Of a stretch of 64,000 nt of DNA, positions 35,309-43,654 are shown one piece after another. The position numbers and the translations under genes are program-made. Source of the stretch: Arthrobacter sp. efr-133-R2A-120. GTDB taxonomy: Bacteria; Actinomycetota; Actinomycetes; Actinomycetales; Micrococcaceae. How positions within the stretch are numbered: the stretch's first letter is position 1; every line of letters begins with the position of its first letter. Below the pieces are notes generated by a model that was not told the origin of the DNA, made no database searches, and saw only the letters and a program-made list of their open reading frames with translations. The DNA lies in assembly GCF_030209835.1 (NCBI RefSeq), contig NZ_JARVRF010000002.1, positions 124,001 through 188,000 on the forward strand, written 5' to 3'.

Positions 35309-36136
35309 CTAGCCCTCAACCAGCGCACGCATCCGATCACTCGTAGGCGTGCCCGGTACCGGTGCGTACATCACGAGGTGCAGCTCCGGCGCATCCGAGG
35401 GCGCCAGACGGTGCTGCTCAAAGACCAGTTCGCCGACCGCGGGATGCAGGAACACGCGCTGCCTGGACGCGAAGCGCTCCACGCCGCGGTCCGCCCAGAG
35501 TTTCGCGAACTCCGGACTGGCCTCGATCAGCCGGTTGATCAGCGTGGTGTGGGCGGCGGAGCCGAGCCGGGCACCTGCCTCCGCCCGGAACTCGGCGACG
35601 AAATGGCGTGACGTCTCTTCCCAATCGGGCAGCATCTCGCGCAGGTGCGGGTCTGTGAAGATCAGCCACAAGAGGTTTCTGTCGGCCAGGTCGACGGCGG
35701 CGATTCGCGAATACAGGCCGGCATAGGCGCGGTTCCAGCCGGCGATCCCCCAGTCCGGGGCCACTGCAAAGGCGGGGAAGTCAACAGAGTCGAGCAGCCG
35801 CTTCACGTGCGCCGGAGGTTCCTCGATCACTGCCACCTCGGCATCCGGCACGGGGGCATAGCCGCCCAATGCCAGCAGGTAGGACTTCTCGGCACCGGTG
35901 AGGCCAAGCACTCGTGCAATCGCCTCGAGCACCTGCCGGGAGGCATTGATTTCGCGGCCCTGTTCGAGCCAGGTGTACCAAGTGACGCTGACCGCGGCGA
36001 ACGAAGCGACCTCTTCGCGGCGAAGCCCGAGGGTGCGGCTCCGTCCAATCGGCGGCAGCCCCAACTCCGCCCGCACCAGGTTTCCTCGCCTGTCGCGCAG
36101 GAATTGGCCCAACTCCCGCCTGCGCTCCTCACTCAT
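35309..36136 (-). CDS. XRE-type regulator with MmyB-like ligand-binding domain
   Basis: 275 residues from ATG 36136 (MSEERRRELGQFLRDRRGNL); the frame continues upstream to 36232 across the ilvD start, which is less likely. The helix-turn-helix is in residues 15-75 (GLRREEVASFAAVSVTWYTW). The C-terminal half is the MmyB-like domain (FAVAPDWGIAGWNRAYAGLY, then NLLWLIFTDPHLRE), which may bind fatty acid-like ligands. Divergent from ilvD; regulation of a neighbour is possible but unproven. Confidence 0.88.
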   Translation of the reverse strand: MSEERRRELGQFLRDRRGNLVRAELGLPPIGRSRTLGLRREEVASFAAVSVTWYTWLEQGREINASRQVLEAIARVLGLTGAEKSYLLALGGYAPVPDAEVAVIEEPPAHVKRLLDSVDFPAFAVAPDWGIAGWNRAYAGLYSRIAAVDLADRNLLWLIFTDPHLREMLPDWEETSRHFVAEFRAEAGARLGSAAHTTLINRLIEASPEFAKLWADRGVERFASRQRVFLHPAVGELVFEQHRLAPSDAPELHLVMYAPVPGTPTSDRMRALVEG

Positions 36137-36213
36137 TCCACTAAATCTAGCACTGCCACTACTAGTACCAAGAGCGTCTTCAACCCCCGCTATTCGGCTG
36201 ATTGACTGGTGAG

Positions 36214-38082
36214 ATGCCTCAACTCCGTTCACGAACAGTCACCCACGGCCGCAACATGGTCGGCGCACGAGCCTTGCTCCGTGCCGCCGGTGTGAAAGGG
36301 TCCGACTTCGGAAAGCCGATCATCGCCGTCGCGAACAGCTTCACCGAATTCGTCCCCGGACACACGCACCTTCAGCCAGTCGGACGCATCGTCTCCGACG
36401 CCATCATCGAGGCAGGTGGCATCCCGCGCGAGTTCAACACCATCGCCGTGGATGACGGCATCGCCATGGGACACGGCGGCATGCTCTACTCTCTGCCGTC
36501 CCGCGAACTGATCGCCGATTCGGTCGAGTACATGGTCAACGCCCACTGTGCCGACGCGCTCATCTGCATCTCGAATTGCGACAAGATCACTCCCGGCATG
36601 CTGATGGCCGCGCTTCGCTTGAACATTCCCACGGTCTTTGTCAGCGGGGGGCCGATGGAGGGTGGCACCGCCGTCCTGGTCGATGGCACCGTGCGCAAGC
36701 GCCTGAACCTGATCTCCGCGATCGCCGACTCCGTGGACGAAAGCGTCTCTGACGCCGATCTGCTCACCTTGGAAGAAAACGCGTGTCCCACCTGTGGTTC
36801 CTGCTCGGGGATGTTCACTGCCAACTCGATGAACTGCCTCACCGAGGCGCTCGGGCTCTCGCTGCCGGGTAACGGCACGACGCTCGCCACCCACACCGCC
36901 CGCCGCGACCTCTACGAGGACGCGGGCAAAGCCATCGTCGACATCACCAACGCGCACTACTTCGACGGCGACGATTCCGTTCTGCCCCGGTCCATCGCGG
37001 GCCGCGAGGCGTTCGAGAACGCGATGACAATGGACATCGCAATGGGCGGCTCATCCAACACCATCCTGCATTTGCTCGCCGCCGCCCAGGAAGCCGAACT
37101 GGACTTCACCCTCGAGGACATCGACGCCATCTCGCGCCGCACCCCGTGCTTGTCCAAGGTGGCGCCCAACGGCACCTACCTGATCGAAGACGTCCACCGT
37201 GCCGGCGGGATCCCAGCCATCATGGGCGAACTGGACCGCGGCGGGATGCTCAATCACAACGTACGCTCCGTGCACAGCCCAGACCTGCGCTCCTGGCTGG
37301 ACGCCTGGGACATCCGCGGCGGCCAGGCGAGCGACGAGGCCGCCGAACTCTTCCACGCGGCCCCCGGCTGTGTCCGCTCCGCTACGGCCTTCTCCCAGTC
37401 GGAGCGCTGGGAGAGCTTGGACACCGACGCCGAGAACGGCTGCGTCCGCTCGATCGCCAACGCCCACACCGTGGAAGGCGGCCTGGCCGTGCTCCGAGGC
37501 AACATCTCGCTCGATGGATGCGTCGTGAAGACCGCCGGCGTGGATGAGTCGATCTTCCGCTTCTCCGGCCCCGCCGTGGTTTTCGAATCGCAGGATGACG
37601 CCGTGGAGGCAATCTTGAGCAAACGAATCGTCGAGGGCGACGTCGTCGTCATTCGATACGAGGGCCCGCGCGGCGGCCCTGGCATGCAGGAAATGCTCTA
37701 CCCGACGTCATTCCTGAAGGGTCTCGGGCTCGGGGCGAAGTGCGCCCTCATCACCGACGGACGATTCTCCGGGGGGACCTCCGGGCTATCGATCGGCCAC
37801 ATCTCTCCCGAAGCCGCCGCAGGAGGAGCGATCGCCCTCATCGAGGACGGCGACACGATTTCCATCGACATTCCCGCCCGCTCGATCACTGTTGAGGTGC
37901 CCGACGACGAGCTTGACCGCCGTCGCGCACTGCTTGAGGCGACCACAGGCTACCGGCCGCGCAACCGCGAACGCGCTGTCTCGCCAGCGCTGCGCGCATA
38001 CGCGGCGTTCGCGCTTTCGGCGGACAAGGGAGCCGTGCGGCACGTGCCCTTGGAATCAGTACCTGCGGCTATCAGCCGCTAG
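36214..38082 (+). CDS. ilvD: Dihydroxy-acid dehydratase (IlvD/Edd family)
   Basis: 622 residues from ATG 36214. The sequence follows the E. coli-type long form closely: [70 protein letters not shown]. Iron-sulfur ligands are in SNCDK and [18 protein letters not shown]. The enzyme makes branched-chain 2-keto acids from dihydroxy acids in isoleucine and valine synthesis. It stands apart from other ilv genes here and has no leader-peptide-like sequence, so it may be a second copy. A sugar-acid dehydratase of the same family is the alternative. Confidence 0.9.
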   Translation: MPQLRSRTVTHGRNMVGARALLRAAGVKGSDFGKPIIAVANSFTEFVPGHTHLQPVGRIVSDAIIEAGGIPREFNTIAVDDGIAMGHGGMLYSLPSRELIADSVEYMVNAHCADALICISNCDKITPGMLMAALRLNIPTVFVSGGPMEGGTAVLVDGTVRKRLNLISAIADSVDESVSDADLLTLEENACPTCGSCSGMFTANSMNCLTEALGLSLPGNGTTLATHTARRDLYEDAGKAIVDITNAHYFDGDDSVLPRSIAGREAFENAMTMDIAMGGSSNTILHLLAAAQEAELDFTLEDIDAISRRTPCLSKVAPNGTYLIEDVHRAGGIPAIMGELDRGGMLNHNVRSVHSPDLRSWLDAWDIRGGQASDEAAELFHAAPGCVRSATAFSQSERWESLDTDAENGCVRSIANAHTVEGGLAVLRGNISLDGCVVKTAGVDESIFRFSGPAVVFESQDDAVEAILSKRIVEGDVVVIRYEGPRGGPGMQEMLYPTSFLKGLGLGAKCALITDGRFSGGTSGLSIGHISPEAAAGGAIALIEDGDTISIDIPARSITVEVPDDELDRRRALLEATTGYRPRNRERAVSPALRAYAAFALSADKGAVRHVPLESVPAAISR

Positions 38083-38097
38083 TAACCGGCAGTCCGT

Positions 38098-38137
38098 AAG
38101 GTGCAATGGCCACCGCTGGGGGTGGCCACTGCACCTT
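38098..38137. terminator. Hairpin after ilvD
   Basis: Arms of 17 bases with one mismatch (38098-38114 and 38121-38137; AAGGTGCA and TGGCCACC pair with their complements). It lies 15 bases after the ilvD stop and 36 before the end of the convergent thioesterase gene. There is no T-run, so it may act as a bidirectional or RNA-stabilising hairpin. Confidence 0.6.
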
Positions 38138-38173
38138 AGGGCACTTCGCCATGGATCGGTGTTTGGGCGTCGC

Positions 38174-39142
38174 CTACCTGCCGTTGAGCAAATGGTCGGG
38201 CATCCGGTTTCCGGGAGCCCTTCCGCGGATCTCCAGCAGTTCGCGGGCGTGGGCGTGAAGGCGACGATCCTCGTCGGTTTCCGGAACCCAGGGTGGGATC
38301 GGAACGGACGTGCCGGTCTTGTCCCTGGCCACCATGACCGTGAGGCAATAGGTGGTCAGGTTCATCTCGCGGGTCTTGGGGTTTCCGGAGCGCACATGGA
38401 CCGCAATATGCATGCCTTTATGGCCTGTGTAGACGAGGCGGGCTTCGACTTCCACCACGTCGCCGATCAACAGTGGTCGGTAGAAGCGCACGCCGCCGGA
38501 GAACACGGCCACGGTGTCCTTGCCGCAATAGCGGGAAGCGCAGACGTAGGCGGCCTCATCGATCCACTTCATGACGATGCCGCCATGGACTTTCCCGCCC
38601 CAGTTCACATCGGTGGGGGCTGCCATGAAGCGGAGAACAACGCGCTCGGCCGTGCCGGCGTCGGTATATTCCTGCGCGTTCATGGCTTCGACGATCTTTT
38701 CCCGCACGGCGATTCGCGCGAGGGCGCTGTTGCGCTGCTCGATTTCCTCCGGCGTCGCTGGCTCGAACTGGGGGACTGGAACCGGGCGGCCGTCGGGACC
38801 GACCGCAACGAAGATCACCAGGCACTGGCTGCGCATCGTGGCCGGGCCGCCCTTGGGGTCGCCGGAGGACACGATGGTCCGGATGTGCATGGAAGAGCGG
38901 CCCGTGTAGACGATGGTCGCTTCCACCTCGACCATGTCCCCGCTGTTCACGGGGTCGGCGAAATGGATGTTGCCCACGTAAGCCGTGACGCAATAGGACT
39001 TCGCCCAGCCAACAGCTGCCGCGTACGCGGCCTTGTCCACCCACTCAAGGACTGTGCCGGCGTCGACGGACCCGCTGTGTCCGACGTCGGTGGGGGAAGC
39101 AAGGAACCGCAACGTGACGGAGTGGGAGGGGAGCTCGCTCAT
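38174..39142 (-). CDS. Acyl-CoA thioesterase with two hotdog domains
   Basis: 322 residues from ATG 39142 (MSELPSHSVTLRFLASPTDV). Two homologous hotdog domains cover about residues 5-150 and 165-300. Each has a central helix motif, DAGTVLEWVDKAAYAA and HGGIVMKWIDEAAYVC, followed by the strand V..(G/R)..F.(D/R)P. This tandem layout is that of the ACOT7/BACH-like thioesterases, which hydrolyse fatty acyl-CoA. The frame is open another 68 codons upstream into a tandem repeat, which I do not count as coding. Confidence 0.88.
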   Translation of the reverse strand: MSELPSHSVTLRFLASPTDVGHSGSVDAGTVLEWVDKAAYAAAVGWAKSYCVTAYVGNIHFADPVNSGDMVEVEATIVYTGRSSMHIRTIVSSGDPKGGPATMRSQCLVIFVAVGPDGRPVPVPQFEPATPEEIEQRNSALARIAVREKIVEAMNAQEYTDAGTAERVVLRFMAAPTDVNWGGKVHGGIVMKWIDEAAYVCASRYCGKDTVAVFSGGVRFYRPLLIGDVVEVEARLVYTGHKGMHIAVHVRSGNPKTREMNLTTYCLTVMVARDKTGTSVPIPPWVPETDEDRRLHAHARELLEIRGRAPGNRMPDHLLNGR

Positions 39143-39191
39143 GACGTGAGTGTATCGACGGCGTGGATGCCGGCGCGCTGTATGACGGGCC

Positions 39192-39339
39192 GGCGACGCC
39201 CACGCGGCTCCGCGACGCGCAAATGGGTCCGTGACACGCAAAAGGGCTGGCGACGCCCGCGCGGCTCCGCGACGCGCAAATGGGTCCGTGACATGCAAAA
39301 GGGCTGGCGACGCCCGAATTCGGGAGTCGCCAGCCCTTT
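39192..39339. repeat. 57-bp tandem repeat ending in a terminator hairpin
   Basis: Two nearly identical 57-bp units (39192-39248, 39249-39305) and a partial third form an array between the thioesterase and doxX genes; the units differ at only two bases. The last partial unit makes a hairpin with perfect 14-bp arms AAAGGGCTGGCGAC (39298-39311) and its complement (39326-39339), with a further CCGAATTCGG palindrome in the loop. The hairpin probably terminates doxX transcription. Each unit ends with the AAAGGGCT half, so the array may have grown from terminator duplication. Confidence 0.8.
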
Positions 39340-39390
39340 GTGGCATCGCCGGCGCAATTGGGTGTCGCCAGCGAAGCAGCGCACGCGATC

Positions 39391-39825
39391 CTAGGCGAGA
39401 ATGCGCAGCTTGGAACCCCTCCGGCCGAAGACGGCGGCGTCGACGGAGATTCGTCCGGCGCCGGTCAGGGCCACGGCCGCCACTGCGGCCGCGAGGGCCA
39501 GGACGAGTTCGTATCCGCCCTTGTCGGCAAACAGGCCGGCCGGGGCGTGGACCAGGAACAGGGCACCGAGCATATCCAGTGCAAGGAGAGCGGCGAAGAT
39601 GCGCGTCAGCACGCCCGCGATGAGGGCAATGCCTCCGACAAGTTCGATGCTTGCCACGATCGGGGCCACGACGTCGGCAGCAGGAACGCCCATCTTGCCG
39701 AAGGCGGCCTGTGTGCCGGCGATGGTGAACTCATTGAATTTCTGCCAGCCATGCGCGGCGAAGATGAAGCCGACGATGACGCGCAGGACGGTAAGGGCTG
39801 TGTTGGTCAGGGTGGACTGGTTCAT
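39391..39825 (-). CDS. DoxX-family membrane protein
   Basis: 144 residues from ATG 39825 with four membrane helices, the typical DoxX length. The family start is clear (TALTVLRVIVGFIFAAHGWQ then KF), as is IVASIELVGGIALIAGVLTR. DoxX proteins occur in thiosulfate metabolism and in redox stress complexes; in actinobacteria they are often single genes under MarR control. A 14-bp perfect palindrome 64 bp upstream fits that. Confidence 0.88.
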   Translation of the reverse strand: MNQSTLTNTALTVLRVIVGFIFAAHGWQKFNEFTIAGTQAAFGKMGVPAADVVAPIVASIELVGGIALIAGVLTRIFAALLALDMLGALFLVHAPAGLFADKGGYELVLALAAAVAAVALTGAGRISVDAAVFGRRGSKLRILA

Positions 39826-39888
39826 GTTTTTGCACCGTTTTCGGGTAGCGGTTGGCTGTCGCGAAGCTCCCAAGACCGGAATCAATTT

Positions 39889-39902
39889 GTTGAAGCTTCA
39901 AC
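39889..39902. promoter_or_regulatory. MarR-like operator upstream of doxX
   Basis: Perfect 14-bp palindrome GTTGAAGCTTCAAC, followed by a partial relative (TTGAAGTGTCAA near 39930). Sequences of the type TTGAAGCTTCAA are common MarR-family sites. No MarR gene lies in the window, so any regulator would act in trans. Confidence 0.5.
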
Positions 39903-39978
39903 TCAAGCCTTTCCGACTTTGCTTGAAGTGTCAAACAAGCGTGACGCAGTGAGACCGCCTCCGCAGTCCCGGCAGGTC

Positions 39979-40548
39979 CTACCGGCCCTTGCGCTTCGCT
40001 TCCAACCAGGGCTTCAGGAGGCGGGTGGTGACCGGCAGGAAAATGTAGACCATGAGCGGCGTCAGGATGCAGATGTTCAACAGAACCTGGAGAACCAGCG
40101 GCCAGCCCAGGACCAAGGGGTGCAGCAGGAAATTGGCCAGCAGGCTCAAGGGAAAGAACGGCAGGAAGATGCTGACGGCCTGCTTCCATCGCGGCGGCAC
40201 CACCGTCTCCGGGACGGCGAGGTTCACGTCGCCGGGTTGCGAGAACCATCCTTCGATTCCGGAACGGCGCTCCACCCGCGTGACCTCCATGAGCTCAGTG
40301 GCGCTTTCGATCCACCATCGGCGCTCTTCGGATTCCTCCCAAGCCTGCAGGGTTTCAGCATCGGCGAAGCGGTAGAGCATGTGCCATTCATCGGAATCGG
40401 CCGCCGTGCGCACCCATCCTGAACCCAGGTAGCCGGGCCATTCCCGGGCAAGTTCCTGGCCTGCGTGGGCCCATGCGTTGGCTTGGCGCGTGTAACCGGG
40501 AGTAATGGTGCGGGCGACGGAAACGGTGATGGGATGCTGGAGCGACAC
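39979..40548 (-). CDS. Antibiotic biosynthesis monooxygenase (ABM) domain membrane protein
   Basis: 189 residues. Residues 5-105 form an ABM/ferredoxin-like domain (ITVSVARTITPGYTRQANAW then EWHMLYRFADAETLQAWEES), followed by two membrane helices (about 120-142 and 146-168) and a basic tail. The ABM fold binds small ligands or haem in some cases. The membrane-tethered form is widespread, with no known function. Monocistronic, divergent from the MATE gene by 40 bp. Confidence 0.83.
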   Translation of the reverse strand: MSLQHPITVSVARTITPGYTRQANAWAHAGQELAREWPGYLGSGWVRTAADSDEWHMLYRFADAETLQAWEESEERRWWIESATELMEVTRVERRSGIEGWFSQPGDVNLAVPETVVPPRWKQAVSIFLPFFPLSLLANFLLHPLVLGWPLVLQVLLNICILTPLMVYIFLPVTTRLLKPWLEAKRKGR

Positions 40549-40588
40549 CTCAACAATCTACTCGCCGGTGCCCCGCTAGGCTGGGAAA

Positions 40589-41932
40589 GTGCCCCAAACA
40601 GTGACCCGTCCCACCACGCCCTCCACTTCCCGCGAGATCCTGCGCCTGGCTGTCCCCGCCTTTGGGGCGCTCATCGCCGAACCCCTCTTCCTCTTGGCCG
40701 ACTCGGCCATTGTGGGCCACCTTGGCGTCCCTCAACTTGCCGGAGTCGGGCTGGCCTCCACCCTGCTGTACACCGCCGTCGGACTCATGGTCTTTCTGGC
40801 ATATTCGACAACTCCTGCCGTGGCCCGGGCGATCGGGGACGGAAAGCTCGCCAAAGCGCTGGCCGCAGGTCGCGACGGCGTCTGGCTGGCCTTGTTGCTA
40901 GGCACCGTCCTGGCCGTGGCCGGTTTCCTCGCGGCCGAGCCGCTCGTCGGGCTGCTTGGAGCCGGTGGCGAGGTGCAGGCATATGCCGTCGAGTACTTGC
41001 GCTGGTCGATGCCAGGACTCGTAGCCATGCTCCTGATCTTCGCTGGCACCGGCGTCTTGCGCGGACTACAGGACACCCGCACCCCCTTGGTGGTCGCAAC
41101 AGCGGGCTTCGCCATCAACATTGCCCTGAACTGGACCCTCGTCTACGGGCTGCATTTATCCGTGGCGGGGTCAGCTATCGGTACCAGCATTGCGCAATGG
41201 GCCATGGCTGCCGTCTATTTGGTGATGGTGGGACGGAATGCCCGGCGCCACGGGGTTTCATTGCGACCGGACTGGCGCGGAATCCGCACGATGACCTCCG
41301 TGGGTTCATGGCTCATGCTCCGCACCCTCAGCCTGCGCCTGGCTATCCTGGCCACCGTCCTGGTGGTCACGTCCCAAGGGTCCGTGAACCTCGCTGCGCA
41401 CCAGCTCGCGATGACCATTTTCTCCTTCCTCGCCTTCGCCCTGGACGCCTTGGCGATTGCTGCGCAGGCCCTCATCGGCAAGGAACTCGGCGCCTCCCAT
41501 CCGGCTCGGGCGCGCGATCTCACCCGCACGATGATCCGCTGGGGTGTGGGCTTCGGCGTCGTGACCGGTGTACTCCTCGCGGTCGCCGCTCCGTGGGTGG
41601 GCTTCCTCTTCACCTCCGACGCCAGCGTCCAGTCCGCGCTCACCGCGGCACTGTGGGTGCTCGCCGTCGGGCAGCCTCTCGGCGGCTACGTCTTCGTCCT
41701 GGACGGCGTCCTGATCGGTGCGGGCGATGCCCGCTACCTGGCGATTGCCGGCGCCGTGAACCTCGCGGTCTATCTGCCGCTCTTGGTGGCAGTCCACGTG
41801 ACAAAGCCCGACGGCGCGGCGGGGCTCGTCTGGCTCTGGGTCACGTTCGCGCTGGGCTACATGATGGCCCGCGGGGTCACGCTGGGGCTGCGTGCCCGCT
41901 CTGACAAATGGATGGTCCTCGGTTCGCACTAA
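40589..41932 (+). CDS. MATE-family efflux transporter, DinF type
   Basis: 447 residues from GTG 40589 with 12 hydrophobic segments. The N-terminal signature is DinF-like (LRLAVPAFGALIAEPLFLLA then DSAIVGHLG). MATE proteins export drugs or metabolites with Na+ or H+ antiport. The start has only a weak GGGAAA site; GTG 40601 is an alternative. A DUF308 gene begins nine bases after the stop, suggesting co-transcription. Confidence 0.9.
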   Translation: MPQTVTRPTTPSTSREILRLAVPAFGALIAEPLFLLADSAIVGHLGVPQLAGVGLASTLLYTAVGLMVFLAYSTTPAVARAIGDGKLAKALAAGRDGVWLALLLGTVLAVAGFLAAEPLVGLLGAGGEVQAYAVEYLRWSMPGLVAMLLIFAGTGVLRGLQDTRTPLVVATAGFAINIALNWTLVYGLHLSVAGSAIGTSIAQWAMAAVYLVMVGRNARRHGVSLRPDWRGIRTMTSVGSWLMLRTLSLRLAILATVLVVTSQGSVNLAAHQLAMTIFSFLAFALDALAIAAQALIGKELGASHPARARDLTRTMIRWGVGFGVVTGVLLAVAAPWVGFLFTSDASVQSALTAALWVLAVGQPLGGYVFVLDGVLIGAGDARYLAIAGAVNLAVYLPLLVAVHVTKPDGAAGLVWLWVTFALGYMMARGVTLGLRARSDKWMVLGSH

Positions 41933-41941
41933 ACTGGACTG

Positions 41942-42496
41942 GTGACTCTCCCCACCTCTTCAGCGACTTCATCCACGCCTTCAGCAACCGGACTCTGGAA
42001 GCCCGTACTTCTCCGCGCCGGTGCTGCGCTGGTGTTTGGAGCCGTGACCGTCTTCTGGGGCTCGCCATCCGTTCACGTTCTGGCCTGGGCTACAGGGCTC
42101 TACCTGCTCGCAACCGCGGGCGGCGCGTTCCTGGCTGCGAGTGTTCCGGCGGCCGCGGCTGTGGTCGTTGGCCTGGCAGGGGTGGGTGCCTTGATTACGC
42201 AGTCCGACACGGGGGTTGGCGTTTCCGCGCTCGTAGGGTTGCTGGTGCTCGGGGTGTTTGAGCTGGTCCAGGGATTCCGGCAGCGCGGACAGCATGTGCT
42301 TGCCCGCGACTGGATCATTTCCGGTGTGGTGGGCATCGGCACCGCCGTTGCGTTGCCGTTCTTCATCAGCCTTGGAGCGCACGCGCTTCTCGGTGTTGCC
42401 GGCGGTGGCGCCATCATCTCGGGAGTCTTGTGGGTGCTGTCCGGGCTGAGCCTCCGGCACGATGGGCGAAGCCCCTCCGCTGAGGCCGTAAACTAG
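41942..42496 (+). CDS. DUF308/HdeD-like membrane protein
   Basis: 184 residues from GTG 41942. Six short hydrophobic segments in pairs, with the repeating pattern of the HdeD/DUF308 family (LRAGAALVFGAVTVFWGSP, VVGIGTAVALPFFISLG). E. coli HdeD belongs to acid stress; function here is unknown. Very close to the upstream MATE gene, so probably the second gene of that operon. Confidence 0.75.
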   Translation: MTLPTSSATSSTPSATGLWKPVLLRAGAALVFGAVTVFWGSPSVHVLAWATGLYLLATAGGAFLAASVPAAAAVVVGLAGVGALITQSDTGVGVSALVGLLVLGVFELVQGFRQRGQHVLARDWIISGVVGIGTAVALPFFISLGAHALLGVAGGGAIISGVLWVLSGLSLRHDGRSPSAEAVN

Positions 42497-42563
42497 TAGT
42501 CGTACGTTCTACCCTTCGTAGAACTTTCAAGGCGCGAACGGCGCCAACACCCACATTGGAGGA

Positions 42564-42914
42564 ATGACCTTGGCTGACCAAAAACCAGGAGAGCCGCGCA
42601 AGATGCGGACCTCGGTTAAGGGACCGCTGATGTTCTCCGCGTTTTGGGGCGTCGTGATCTTTTTCGCCGTGCTGATTTTCGCCTCCGGCGGGAGCGCCCG
42701 GACTCCGCGCTTTGACCTCGCCTTTACGGGCGCCGGCATCGCCTTCATTGTGAGCCTTGTCCTCGCCGCAATGCTTTCCATGAGCCACAAGGAAAACGCC
42801 GAGCACCTCGGCAAGGGCTCGGGCGTCAACCTGAGTTCCAGGAAGCCGGGCCAAGGTCACGGTTCTGCGGCCCCCCATGCGGGCAGCGAGACGGAAACCC
42901 CCGACGCCGACTAG
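42564..42914 (+). CDS. Small two-helix membrane protein
   Basis: 116 residues of unknown family. Two membrane helices (about 22-42 and 50-70) flanked by a basic N-terminus and a polar Ser/Gly/Glu tail. GGAGG lies about six bases before ATG 42564. No recognised domain; length and layout resemble small actinobacterial proteins annotated as amino acid transporter fragments or hypothetical. Confidence 0.7.
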   Translation: MTLADQKPGEPRKMRTSVKGPLMFSAFWGVVIFFAVLIFASGGSARTPRFDLAFTGAGIAFIVSLVLAAMLSMSHKENAEHLGKGSGVNLSSRKPGQGHGSAAPHAGSETETPDAD

Positions 42915-42934
42915 GCCGTCCTAGCCTCGTATCC

Positions 42935-43024
42935 CGTCACGCCACGCAACTTTTGCCGGCTGGCGACCCCGGAAACTCGCGGCAGGCCGCCGTCGTGCGC
43001 CCCGAAAAGTTGTTCCGCGTGACG
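42935..43024. repeat. 90-bp inverted repeat element, CGTCACGC family (copy 2)
   Basis: Arms of about 20 bases: CGTCACGC, three to four unpaired bases, CAACTTTT (42935-42954), and AAAAGTTG, three bases, CGCGTGACG (43005-43024). The loop is 50 bp. It matches the end sequences of the element at 27915-28014. Position is between two convergent genes. Confidence 0.78.
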
Positions 43025-43035
43025 CTCGCGCCGGC

Positions 43036-43584
43036 TCACTCCGTACCTGAGGCCTTTCGGGCCCGGTAGGCGGCCACGTGGGTTCGGTTGGCGCAGTTGC
43101 CGGTATCGCAATAGAGCTTGGAACGGTTGCGGCTCAAGTCCAGCACAACCGCGTCGCAATCGTCTGCCGCGCACACCCGCAGGCGGTCCATTTCCTTGCT
43201 GCGGATGACGTCGACGAGTGCCATGGCAGCCTCCGTCCCCATGCGTTCCGCGAGGGGCGCTTCAGGAGTGGTGGCGTGCAAGTGCCAATCCCAATGGTCG
43301 TGCTTGACCAGCTGGGGAAGTGCACGCGCGTCGGTGAGGAGTTGGTTGACGGTCTTTGCGGCCGCGTCCTCGTCCGCTGTCCACAGGGAAGCCAACTGGC
43401 TCCGCAGGCGCTTCACGCTGGCCAATTCCGCCGCGGTTCCCTCCCTGGTCCCCGTGAATTCTTCCGCGTCGAGGAAGGCGTGGAGCTCGGCTGCACCCGT
43501 GAGGGATTCGGTCCCGTTGGCGGCCGTATTGATCAAATTGACCACGGTTCGAAGCGCCACTTCAGTGTCAGGTGCAAAAAGCAC
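43036..43584 (-). CDS. CGNR zinc-finger (ABATE) domain regulator-like protein
   Basis: 182 residues. An N-terminal ABATE domain (about 1-125) is followed by the C-terminal zinc finger with four cysteines (CAADDC then YCDTGNCANR). The usual CGNR signature reads CANR here. Proteins of this type are thought to be stress-responsive transcription factors. Divergent from the DMT transporter by 70 bp, which it may regulate. Confidence 0.88.
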   Translation of the reverse strand: MLFAPDTEVALRTVVNLINTAANGTESLTGAAELHAFLDAEEFTGTREGTAAELASVKRLRSQLASLWTADEDAAAKTVNQLLTDARALPQLVKHDHWDWHLHATTPEAPLAERMGTEAAMALVDVIRSKEMDRLRVCAADDCDAVVLDLSRNRSKLYCDTGNCANRTHVAAYRARKASGTE

Positions 43585-43654
43585 TTTGACTCCTTACATC
43601 TCTCGGGGGTATTGTCAGCAGCGTAACCCATTTTACTCCTGACAGGAGGCTGCT

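Noticed and set aside
39192-39339. CRISPR array
   Set aside because: Units are 57 bp, contiguous with no unique spacers, and carry a terminator half; no cas genes are nearby.
39143-39346. N-terminal extension of the thioesterase across the tandem repeat
   Set aside because: The extra 68 residues come from repeated DNA with Arg/Ala-rich low complexity; the hotdog domain begins just after ATG 39142.
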